Of a DNA stretch of 10,459 nt, positions 1 to 6,752 are shown in pieces. The notes under the pieces are model-generated. The model was not told where the DNA came from, did no database searches, and saw nothing but the letters and a program-made list of their open reading frames with translations. Every line of letters begins with the position of its first letter. Within the stretch, counting starts at the first letter, position 1. The DNA comes from Pavlovales sp. CCMP2436 (taxonomy: Eukaryota; Haptophyta; Pavlovophyceae; Pavlovales). Location of the stretch: assembly GCA_026770615.1 (NCBI GenBank), contig MU631560.1, forward strand, positions 7,455 to 17,913. Direction: 5' to 3'. The position numbers were made by a program, and so were the translations under genes.

Positions 1-310
1 CACGCGCTCTCGGCCTCCTAGGCACACGCGCTCTCGGCCTCCTCGCCGCTTGGCGCACGCGCTCTCGGCCTCCTCGCCGCACGCGCTCTCGGCCTCCTCG
101 CCGCACGCGCTCTCGGCCTCCTAGGCACACGCGCTCTCGGCCTCCTTCCCGCTTGGCACACGCGCTCTTGCTCGGCCTTATAGGCACACGCGCTCTCAGC
201 CTCCTAGGCACACACGTTGTCGGCCTCCTCGCCGCTTGGCGCACGCGCTCTCGGCCTCATAAGCACGCGCGCTCTCGATCGCCTAGGCACACGCGCTCTC
301 GGCCTCCTGC
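1..310. repeat. GC-rich minisatellite, 24/31-bp units
   Basis: About twelve copies of a unit beginning CACGCGCTCTCGGCCTCCT are visible, starting near 1, 25, 56, 80, 104, 128, 159, 187, 212, 242, 263 and 289. The spacing is mostly 24 bp, with 31-bp variants that carry an extra CGCTTGG-type heptamer. The array is cut by the left edge of the window. Reading frames through it are Arg/Ala/Leu/Ser-rich and have no domain character, so I treat it as non-coding satellite DNA. Confidence 0.9.
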
Positions 311-311
311 G

Positions 312-517
312 CATCTTTCATTCTGCGCGCTCGCATCGTTCTGCGCGCTTGCATCGTCACAGCACTCGTGTATCGTTAACACTTGCAAGGCTCGCATCTT
401 TCACTCTGCGCACTCGCATCGTTCTGCGCGCTTGCATCGTAACGTGCTGCTCGTTACCAAGCCCGCCGCTGACGCACTCGGTGCTGACGCGCTGGGCTTC
501 GCGCTCCGATTGCCGCC
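312..517. repeat. Duplicated GC-rich blocks
   Basis: A segment of the form CATCTTTCATTCTGCGCGCT, followed by a CGCATCGT motif, occurs near 312-357 and again near 391-440. Next comes a block at 440-517 (AACGTGCTGCTCGTTACC through CTTCGCGCTCCGAT) that recurs at 932-1010 with few differences. These look like local segmental duplications. I see no gene here. Confidence 0.75.
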
Positions 518-790
518 GCCTTCGCCGCCGCCGAGCCCGCCGCCGTGACCGCCGCCGTCACCACCGCCGCCGGCGCTGCCGCCGAGCCCGCCTCCATCTC
601 CACCGCCTTCGCCGCCGCCGAGCCCGCCGCCATGACCGCCGCCGTCACCACCTCCGCCGTCACCGCCGCCGAGCCCGCCTCTATTCCCACCGCCTTCGCC
701 GCCACCGAGCCCGCCGCCGTGACCGCCGCCGTCACCACCGCCGCCGTCGCCGCCGCCGAGCCCGCCTCCGTCCACACCGCCGCCGCCGCA
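505..790. repeat. 87-bp GCC-rich tandem repeat (3+ units)
   Basis: The marker GACCGCCGCCGTCACCACC starts at 547, 634 and 721, an exact 87-bp period. Because 87 is 29 codons, every frame stays open. The minus strand reads as Gly-rich (GGGLGGGDGGG-type, with D, H, E and N interruptions), and the plus strand as Ala/Glu/Pro- or Arg/His-rich. A minus-strand Gly-rich ORF runs about 775-401 but has no signal peptide, splice signals or conserved domain that I can see. I call it a repeat that happens to be open. It could instead be an exon of a Gly-rich structural protein. Confidence 0.8.
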
Positions 791-1080
791 GCCTTCGCCG
801 CTCGCCGCTGTCGCGCCCCCCGCTGCCGCACTCGCCGCTGACGCACTCGGTGCTGACGCACTTTGCCGCTAACGTACCACTACCCGCTGCCGCGCTCGCC
901 GCTGACGCACTCGGTTTGACGCGCTTACCGCTAACGTGCTGCTCACTACCGAGCCCGCCGCTGACGCACTCGGTTCTGACGCGCTGGGCTTCGCGCTCCG
1001 ATCACCGCCGGGCTTGGCGATCTGCTCTTCGCCGCTCGCCGCTGTCGCGCTCCCCGCTGCCGCACTCGCCGGGCGGAGGG
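791..1080. repeat. Second copy of the upstream GC-rich blocks
   Basis: The block CTTCGCCGCTCGCCGCTGTC through the GCTGCCGCACTCGCCG region appears at about 791-850 and again at about 1027-1073. Positions 932-1010 repeat 440-517. GCTGACGCACTCGGT recurs at least four times across 440-980. The mosaic order suggests repeated unequal exchange. No reading frame here has recognisable protein character. Confidence 0.7.
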
Positions 1081-1224
1081 GTGTCGCGCCTGGGCATCGC
1101 CTAAGCCGGCTCGCGCGTCTGCGCGAGGACAAGCACCGCCGCGCCGAGCACACCGCTCCCGGTGGCGCGTAGCATGCGGAGCACGGCGCTCGCGCTCGGC
1201 CGCGTGAACCGCGCCCTGGTCTCT

Positions 1225-1412
1225 GGGATACGATTTTTAGGCGTGGCGTGGGTACGATCCCCGATCACAACATACTGGGGTACGTGAGAGCACCTGTGGG
1301 GTACGGTTTATTGCTAGATACGTTTGTGCGAGTTTGCGAATACGATTTTCCGATCTGCGCATGTGGGTACGATTTTCGGTTGAGATACGGATTTGAAGCC
1401 TTTTCGGAGACG
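1225..1412. repeat. Degenerate TACG-motif repeat
   Basis: The motif G(G/A)(G/A)TACG, often followed by ATTTT, occurs with TACG starting at 1229, 1253, 1281, 1302, 1319, 1341, 1368 and 1386. Spacing is irregular at 17-28 bp. The last part (about 1369-1412) matches 2608-2650 in the same orientation, including CGGTTG(A/G)GATACG and a GAAGCC/AAAGCC core. The plus-strand ORF through it is a by-product rich in Tyr, Gly and Phe. Confidence 0.6.
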
Positions 1413-1474
1413 TTACCGGACCCACTCCTGAGCTCAAGGGTATTCAATCCTTTCACAAAGTATGCCGCCGCATT

Positions 1475-1540
1475 GTCGCCCTGTCTCTCTATTTCGTGCT
1501 CCTGAGCTAAGCCTTGAAATGTTGGGTCTCAAGAGGCAAA
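1475..1540 (+). repeat. 66-bp dispersed repeat, copy 1
   Basis: This aligns end to end, without gaps, with 5827-5892. Both run from GTCGCC to GGCAAA, and the best-conserved part is the right half. That half contains an inverted pair, GCCTTGA (1511) and TCAAGAGGC (1528), which can form a small hairpin in both copies. The orientation label is arbitrary. Confidence 0.7.
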
Positions 1541-1864
1541 TAAAAAGCCTCGACCCTTAGCTGAGCAAGCAAAAACAAATTAACATACTTCATTAAATGC
1601 CGAAATTAATTAAATCGAGAAATCCTTTCTGAAAGAATTTTGGCCAGGACGGTAACTTAGTGCCCCTAGGGGCTGCTCCAGGGGTGAGCCGGACACATCT
1701 GAAGTTACCTATGCTTCCTCACACCCCACGCCGAGGCCCCCACGCGCTTAGCGGAGGCGGCGGGCTACCTCTGGCGTGGCCATCAGCCGTCGACAGACAA
1801 TGGTAGTGCACAGCCATATAGTTTATATTGGCACTAGTCCCGCGCCCCTCGAGTTGCACCCGGC
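1541..1864. other. Intergenic; contains one cruciform-like segment
   Basis: An AT-rich stretch (1541-1630) precedes a 59-bp structured segment. GGTAACTT (1651-1658) and AAGTTACC (1702-1709) are exact inverse complements. They enclose the palindrome GCCCCTAGGGGC (1662-1673) and a CTC...GAG mini-hairpin. It does not fit tRNA geometry. The rest holds only short weak ORFs. Confidence 0.5.
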
Positions 1865-2424
1865 GTGTGCGCGAGCGCCATGCGCGGGAACATGTGGTGT
1901 GTAGTCTCGACATCGCCGAAGAAGCCGGTCGACGCTCCGGCCAAGGGTGGTAAGCCGAGGTGTGAAGACCTGGTCCAGTCCAGAGTGACTCAGTCCAGAC
2001 CGGTGACGCGCATCACTTTGCCCTGTGCGGATGCCGGTGCGCGCGTCACTGCGGACCTGTTCGGGCGCGACTTGCTCGGGCTCGAGCGATTTCCGCCGCG
2101 TGTAGTCATCTTCACCCGAGGTTTCGCTCTCGTCCTCGCTCGCCTAGAGTGGGTTGGGCGGTTCCAGGTTCGATCCGATCGAATTTCGCACTCGTCCGCC
2201 GTGCGCTCGCGCTGGCGATGGGGCCTGTGCGAGCAAACCCGTTTGTACGCCCAAAAGTCCCGAGAGTAGAGCACCTTGGTCGTCACGAAGATCTCTCTCT
2301 TCCGCGCCGCAAACTCCCGAGTTTGCCGCGTCCCTGCGCGTCGTCGTCTGCGCGGCTCGAAACTGGCCAACACCATGCTTCTGCCCAAAAATCAGGGCCT
2401 CGTATCGGGTCTTCGATAAGGCGG
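1865..2424. other. No supported gene; overlapping weak ORFs
   Basis: Open frames exist on both strands (plus 1865-2269, minus 2388-1990). Their products are Arg/Ser-rich with no recognisable motif, ordered domain or membrane segment. Neither has a convincing start context, and both could be chance ORFs in GC-rich DNA. The TFIIIC B-box-like GGTTCGATCC at 2168 lacks a pairing T stem, so I do not call a tRNA. Confidence 0.4.
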
Positions 2425-2531
2425 ATCATCAATCTGATTGATTCCTGGCTATCCCCATGTCGTCCCGTCCACGGCAATGTGCGGCGACCCTAGGTCCCCG
2501 CCGCGCGGTTCGTCGGCTCAGCGTGCCGAAC
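2425..2531 (+). repeat. ~106-bp dispersed repeat, uninterrupted copy
   Basis: This runs from ATCATCAATCTGATTGA to GCGTGCCGAAC. It aligns with 6232-6326 joined to 6755-6765, with about a dozen substitutions and one extra base (2519). The second copy is interrupted by a MITE; this one shows the site before insertion (CGGCTCAGCGTGCC). Translations of the two copies differ in frame, so the conservation is probably not due to coding. Confidence 0.85.
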
Positions 2532-2604
2532 CCATCCTTTCACAGAGGAGAAATATCCTATTTGAAAGGGGCAGGGGTGGGACCGTTATTCTGAACGACG
2601 CGTG

Positions 2605-2725
2605 TAGATACTATTTTCGGTTGGGATACGATTTTAAAGCCTGTTTGGAAACGAACAGACTAAGATCGGGCGGGATACGTCAGCGCACCCACAGGATACG
2701 TCAGAGCATTTCTTCTTCACTTAGT
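2605..2725. repeat. TACG-motif repeat, second locus
   Basis: Positions 2608-2652 resemble 1369-1412 in direct orientation. They are followed by two copies of GGATACGTCAG(C/A)GCA, at 2672 and 2695. The segment abuts the left 92-bp array. I see no gene here. Confidence 0.55.
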
Positions 2726-2907
2726 CTAGATCTCTAGATCATAGATCACAAACCGCTTTTTCAAGAAGTGATCTAGTGATCTACGTTTCCCACTGTGAAA
2801 AGAGGGCTATAACTTTTGTTCAATCTCAGATCATAGATCACAAACAGCTTTTTAAAAGAAGTGATCTAGTGATCTACGCTTCCCACTGTGAAAAGAGGAC
2901 ATAACTA
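2726..2907 (-). repeat. Left array of the ~92-bp repeat (inverted to the right array)
   Basis: Two units are visible. AGATCATAGATCACAAAC starts at 2736 and at 2828, a 92-bp period. Each unit contains AAGTGATCTAGTGATCTACG and TTCCCACTGTGAAAAGAGG. The reverse complement matches the array at 4811-5325, for example GATCACTAGATCACT and CAGTGGGAAG. The two arrays point at each other around a 1.9-kb interior, like long subterminal inverted repeats of a mobile element. Confidence 0.9.
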
Positions 2908-3094
2908 AGTTTAGAAAGGTCGTAGCCCCTTTTTTAAGCTACATTCTGCCGCTGAGCAGCAGGGGGAAGAGCAGGCGTCAAGTGATGTTGACCATCGACT
3001 CATACTTTATAGAAAGACAGGCAACAAATCTGATGTGTGCGTCCGACGAATTCAGCCAGTGATCGCCCAGGTGGCGGGCCTACGCGACTTCATG

Positions 3095-3972
3095 CTACGA
3101 CTGCGTCTCTTGTCGCTGGTGGTGTACGCCCTCAGCCCACTCCTCGGTGCCGTCGTTGTCTGCGCCACCGTTTGCCGCGCCACCGCCACCGATGTTCTCC
3201 ATACGCGCGCGCGCTATGATGACCTTTGCGTATCCACACAAGGCGCACATACCGATCTCCTGCCGCATCTTCCACATGAGGGCGGTGCGTATGAACTGTT
3301 CGGAGGGAGCTCCCATGCGCCCTCGCAGTGCGCGTGCGCCCATGCTGGCGAAGTCGGCGACCAGAGTTTCAAAGCCGACCGAAAACTCCCCAAAGGCGCC
3401 AACTGCGAGAGCAGTGAACGGGTCACCGCCTGGGGGCAGAAGGTCAGCGCGCGGGCCTCCATTGGGCCAGTCTGCCCGGCTGGTGTGTGGAAGAAGTCGC
3501 GGTCGAGCTTGATGAGTTCCTTGATGCGCTCGCCAGGTAGCGCGTCGGCGCGCCTGCCCACCGCGCCCTGCGGGTACTGCCCGTCGGTGTCCTTGTACCG
3601 AGTAGGGCAGAACGCGATGGTCTTGAGTTCGAATAGCCGCGGGACTGCACGCCCACCCCAGTGGTCGTACTCGGCGTAAAAGTCGACCTTCAGCCCGGGT
3701 CGCCGGCCGACTCCGCCGTAGTAGAGGTGGTAGGCCGCTGGGTTGGCGGCGAGCACCGAGCCAAAGATGTCTCCAACCTCGGTGCGCGCGAACGCACCCA
3801 CGGACCTCGCGAACTCCACGAGGAGGGCGAGGATCGGGTCGTGCCGGAGCTTGGCGATGTGGCCGCCGGTGACGCTTGCGCCTGTGGCTACGACGAGGTT
3901 GTCTCCGAACGCGTCGATGAGGTGGCCCTCCGATCGTGCCCTGCCCAGCAGGGCAGGCCACCCAGCCAGCCA
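3095..3972 (-). pseudogene. Restriction-like nuclease / algal transposon-type ORF, frameshifted
   Basis: On the minus strand the open frame runs from just after a TAA (3973-3975) and switches frame at a C5 tract (plus-strand G5, 3432-3436). Before the switch, the order of motifs is AFGDN, an LRHDPI segment, RRPGLKVDF, then LFELKTI. RHD plus (R)PG..VD...ELK matches the RHN and (K/R)PD...(D/E) layout of restriction-like (PD-(D/E)XK) endonuclease domains of R2-type non-LTR retrotransposons. The Cys of the usual upstream CCHC knuckle are not evident. It continues CPTRYK, GPMEARALTFCP and, after the shift, ALAVGAFGEFSVGFETLV and MWKMRQEIGM. From memory this resembles a C-terminal domain common in algal transposon-like proteins. 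No ATG and no reverse transcriptase are seen, so it is a fragment, or the downstream part of a spliced ORF. The group I intron-like RNA lies just upstream on the same strand. A homing-type nuclease of that intron is the main alternative. Confidence 0.6.
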
Positions 3973-3984
3973 TTAAGGCATTAC

Positions 3985-4495
3985 ATGGGAGCCTGCCGCC
4001 AATAGGCCTGCGGATGGGGGTTGCACACCTCCCCACCTGTCCGCAGGCACGACCCATTACGAGAAGGGTGGCTCGCTCCGCCGGCTCCAGGGCGCAACCC
4101 CTTAGTCCGGCGGCCCGGTCTCCCGGGGCGAGAGACTGTATCTTAAGCCGGGCGTACGTCCTCGAGGTTTAGAGCCCCTCAGCAAAATTACAACCCCGAC
4201 CGACCCCAGTCCAGTCGTTGAACATGCTGCTCGGAAGCCGGTTGCACCGGACGCTCAGCGGACTCCACGTATCCCCATTTCTGGGGCGGTTAACTGAGTA
4301 GCTTAGCTGCGTGTGGTCCTTTGCCCCGCGATCATTATGACCCCCCGAGTTGCTCACGCTCTTGGGACCCGATCGGCTCGAGAGACTGCGCGCGAGAACC
4401 GCACGCAGAGTCCGTCCTAGCCACGCACCTTTCAGTGCGCCGGAGGTAGATCGCGGGCGGGCTAGTGTAGTGATCTGCGTCACATCGCAGATCAG
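3985..4495 (-). ncRNA. Group I intron-like ribozyme (nuclear IC1-like core)
   Basis: The minus strand carries GTTCAACGACTGG (4223-4211), then GGGGTCGGTCGGGG (4207-4194), then CTTAAGATACAGTCTC (4147-4132). These correspond in order to the R element, P3 3' strand and S element of nuclear group I introns. The Tetrahymena-type equivalents are GTTCACAGACTA, TGTCGGTCGGGG and ATAAGATATAGTC. P7 pairs GACTG with CAGTC where the classic core pairs GACTA with TAGTC, a compensatory change. GCCGATC (4377-4371) can pair with GGTCGGT as P3. ACGCAGCTAAG (4312-4302) resembles the Q element. CGGG/CCCG bounds a P8-like arm. The 3' side has two P9-like hairpins with perfect stems: CCGCCGG/CCGGCGG (4113-4107 with 4084-4078) and CCTGCGGA/TCCGCAGG (4047-4040 with 4014-4007). 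A perfect 9-bp hairpin (4471-4494) marks the 5' part. P4-P6 and both splice sites are not resolved, so the ends are approximate. Confidence 0.7.
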
Positions 4496-4810
4496 TGAGC
4501 GCTTAGACTTCCTCGCAATTTGAAGGTCTCACCCAAACCCTCCTCGCTTGGTGCGTAGGTCACTCCAGAGGCAAAGCCCGGCCGTCCAACAGGATAGGCA
4601 CTGCAGAGAAGAGGAGGTAGGACTAGAGCGTACCGTTTCCTTTTTACAGTAGATATTGACAAAAAATAGCCACGACCTTGCGTAGGTTCGCAGTCATCCC
4701 ACTGCACCTTGCCGGTGGGGCTTGTGCCTGCGGCGCAATTATAAAATTATACATCTCAGCAGTCCAACCATACTATGGTTCAGACATGTGGAAGAATTCA
4801 GCCCACGATT
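4496..4810. other. Interior flank of the inverted-array element
   Basis: A minus-strand ORF (4707-4492, open upstream to about 4750) translates to a 70-85-residue segment containing VQWDDCEPTQGRGYF. I do not recognise it. It could be the 5' exon of the intron-like RNA, because it ends just where the structured region begins, but no splice junction can be placed. The palindrome AACCATACTATGGTT lies near 4767. Nothing else is supported. Confidence 0.3.
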
Positions 4811-5325
4811 TTCGCTAGATCTCTACTTTTAAAAGCGGTATGTGAGAACAATGCTGAGCCTCTATATATTAATGTACAGGGGATCGCGGGCAATAAGAAT
4901 GGTGGGTTTCGAGGCTGAGGCTGAGTTTCTTAGCAAATTACATACAAACAATGGTTAAATTTCGATTAAAATTACTATTGAAGAGCTAAAAAACGAGGCT
5001 CAGTTTCTTAACACGACGGTTTCTAATTGCCCGCGATCCCCTGTATGATCTAGAGATCTAGCAGAGTTATAGCCCCCTTTTTACATTGGGAAGCGTAGAC
5101 ACTAGATCACTACTTTAGAAAGCGGTGTGTGATCTATGATCTAGAGATTTAGCAAAGGTTATTGCCCTCTTTTGACAGTAAGGTATAGATCACTAGATCA
5201 CTTCTTTTGAAAGCGGTGCGTGATCTATGATCTAGAGATCTAAACAAGTTATAGACCCCTTTTCACAGTGGGAAGTGTAGATCACTAGATCACTACTTTA
5301 AAAAGCGGTTTGTGATTTATGATCT
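4811..5325 (+). repeat. Right array of the ~92-bp repeat
   Basis: CACTAGATCACT begins at 5100, 5191 and 5283, periods of 91 and 92 bp. Each unit has AAAGCGGT(G/T)(T/C)GTGAT, GATCTATGATCTAGAGAT and (C/A)AGT(G/A)(G/A)G(A/G)AG. A diverged unit at 4813-4874 is split from its continuation at 5046 by a 167-bp MITE. The whole is the inverse complement of the left array. The repeat is rich in GATC and in short self-complementary runs. Confidence 0.9.
4877..5043. mobile_element. 167-bp MITE, TA target duplication, CAGGGG ends
   Basis: The element starts CAGGGGATCGCGGGCAAT (4877-4894) and ends with its exact reverse complement (5026-5043), a perfect 18-bp terminal inverted repeat that extends a few bases with one mismatch. 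TA flanks both sides (4875-4876 and 5044-5045), the duplication typical of Tc1/mariner-like elements. Two internal direct repeats of GAGGCT(G/C)AGTTTCTTA are present. There is no coding capacity. It sits inside a unit of the 92-bp array. Confidence 0.85.
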
Positions 5326-5826
5326 TTGACGTCGATCTGGTGATATAGAACATTTAAATACACGATCACGATATCAGGGTGATCTTGGGTGATCTGGGCC
5401 ATTCACCAATTAGCTATAAGTACTGGGACAGTCCTCAGACAAGTACATACGCGAAATGTTTAAGACCCTCAGACTTATAACAATAACCCAACTCTTGTTT
5501 ACGCACGCACCCTTCTGACTTTTGCACAATACTGGCAAAGCGGCTTTTATAAATACACGATTTGCATGAATTTTAGACGGTGACCGCGGTTGGGAGAGTG
5601 GACCACACCGCGCTCGAGGCGAGATTGCGTGAGGCGCAAAATTCCAAATGAGAATGTACTGTACCACGGGTCTGCATTGCGCGAGGAAACCCCGTGCTTA
5701 CTTACCTCCGTACCTGCCCTTCTCGTCTGATCCCAATACCCAGTGCGGGTCAGCGCCTTGGTCTTAAATGGCTAGACCCCTGAGACGGATCCTATTCAGA
5801 CCTATTCAATAGGCAATGTACACGCT
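5326..5826. other. AT-rich to mixed intergenic sequence; no supported gene
   Basis: Beyond the right array are several GGTGATCT-type motifs (5338-5398). A minus-strand ORF (5667-5410, 85 residues) has no recognisable motif and ends in AT-rich sequence. CTCGTCTGATC at 5722-5732, followed by a GGGTC(A/G)G-type segment, faintly resembles 5S rRNA, but no helix I pairing is found. The palindrome CCTATTCAATAGG is at 5801-5813. Confidence 0.4.
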
Positions 5827-5892
5827 GTCGCCATTTCACTATAGTTCTTTCTCCGGAGCTGAGCCTTGAAGGGTAGGGTCTCAAGGGGCAAA
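5827..5892 (+). repeat. 66-bp dispersed repeat, copy 2
   Basis: This is the gap-free counterpart of 1475-1540. It shares GTCGCC, CT(C/G)C-GGAGCT-like and GAGC(T/C)GAGCCTTGAA-type blocks and ends TCAAGGGGCAAA. The GCCTTGA/TCAAGGGGC inverted pair is kept while the loop differs, which hints at a structured RNA or at a terminus of a mobile element. Confidence 0.65.
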
Positions 5893-5919
5893 GTAGTGCC
5901 CCACCCCATCCGAACCTCC

Positions 5920-6168
5920 TCAATAATTAAATAAATGCATATTTAAAAAGAAAAACATTACTATTGAATAGGCACATTTCAGGAGGTACCAGTAAGCACA
6001 AGTATGTGAGCGCTCTGGGCGGCATGGGGAGCGAGCGACACCCTCGCAGATAGCCTCATGCTTGACCAAGGTGCAGGTGATACCGCTCGTCGAGTCTCCG
6101 ATGTCAAGCGGCCTCTCGGTGAGCGGCTCAGGCTCGAGCGGCAGCGACATAAGGTCAGCGTCTACCAT
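5920..6168 (-). CDS. Possible small exon or orphan ORF (82 residues)
   Basis: The frame begins with ATG (6168-6166) and its first ~45 residues look protein-like: MVDADLMSLPLEPEPLTERP, then an acidic/Thr-rich stretch. GC-rich codons give way abruptly to AT-rich sequence and a Phe/Tyr/Met-rich tail (after about 5990), so only the first ~150 bases may be coding. A GT lies after a GAG near the change. I do not recognise the product. It may be a first exon truncated by repeats or simply chance. Confidence 0.25.
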   Translation of the reverse strand: MVDADLMSLPLEPEPLTERPLDIGDSTSGITCTLVKHEAICEGVARSPCRPERSHTCAYWYLLKCAYSIVMFFFLNMHLFNY

Positions 6169-6326
6169 GCTGAAAAATTGGTAATTTTCTTCGTGAATTC
6201 ACCAGGTCATAATAGGCCACCGGGATGTCGCATCGTCAATCTGATTGAATCCTGGCTATCCACATGTCGTGGCGTCCACGGCAATGCGCGGTGACCCTGG
6301 GTGTCCGACGTGCGGTGCGTCGGCTA

Positions 6327-6752
6327 CAGGGTCGAAATCCGAATTAGTGGCGCGATTCCGCACTGGGGAGCGGGAAAAGTTGTAGGCGGGACGAAGTAGT
6401 AGACATTCTTCGCCCCTGCGCGCTAAGAACCAATAGCTGTTGTCAAATAGAGCCCTTCTCGACGGTCAAAGCCCATCTCGTGTGCCTCTCGAGTGCATCT
6501 AGGCCGTCGACAACATGCTAAAGGTAACTAACATTTCCGATTCTCAGCGCTCGGAAGCGATAAGAAGGTCATGGTTCTCGATGGGGCACAGTGGAGTTAG
6601 ATGCAGATTCGTGAATGGGGCGCCGCCCCATTCACAAATCTGCATCTAACTCCTCTCTGCCCAACCCGGTTCGTGCCTTACTCCGAAAGATTTTCTCCGG
6701 ACTTTTTTGCAATTTCCCCTCGGACGGGCCACTAATTCGGATTTCGACTCTA
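6327..6752. mobile_element. 426-bp MITE, TA target duplication, YAGRG ends
   Basis: The terminal inverted repeats are 25 bp long, at 6327-6351 and 6728-6752, with the shared core GTCGAAATCCGAATTAGTGG. They differ only at two outermost positions (CAGGG versus TAGAG). TA is duplicated at 6325-6326 and 6753-6754. There is no ORF of note. It carries an off-centre near-perfect palindrome (6584-6662). It probably needs a transposase supplied from elsewhere, of a Tc1/mariner-like or other TA-specific type. Confidence 0.9.
6584..6662. repeat. 79-nt near-perfect palindrome inside the MITE
   Basis: The arms pair around a single base at 6623 (GGGGCG-C-CGCCCC), with mismatches only at 6589/6657, 6592/6654 and 6610/6636. 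The shared arm motif is GGAGTTAGATGCAGAT. A transcript would fold into a hairpin of about 36 base pairs. Confidence 0.95.

Noticed and set aside
1..310. CRISPR-like array
   Set aside because: The units are contiguous with only a 7-bp length variation and no unique spacers, in a eukaryote-like context.
217..1104. 295-residue Arg/His/Leu-rich plus-strand ORF
   Set aside because: It arises from GCC-rich tandem repeats that leave several frames open. There is no domain or credible start.
1651..1709. tRNA-like cloverleaf
   Set aside because: At 59 bp it is too short, with no anticodon arm of correct size and no T-loop consensus.
2160..2185. tRNA B box (GGTTCGATCC)
   Set aside because: The bases flanking the T loop do not pair, and no acceptor, D or anticodon arm can be drawn.
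2726..2907. LTR of a retrotransposon
   Set aside because: The partner array is inverted rather than direct, and no TG...CA ends or primer-binding site are seen.
3028..3055. Hammerhead ribozyme-like CTGATG...CGAA
   Set aside because: The core needs CUGANGA and GAAA. Here both positions deviate and no stem II or matching cleavage site is formed.
3035..3679. 214-residue plus-strand ORF with a hydrophobic N-terminus
   Set aside because: It is the antisense shadow of the nuclease-like ORF, which shows recognisable motifs.
4169..4483. 104-residue minus-strand ORF
   Set aside because: It lies over the group I intron core, and its sequence is explained by RNA structure motifs rather than protein motifs.
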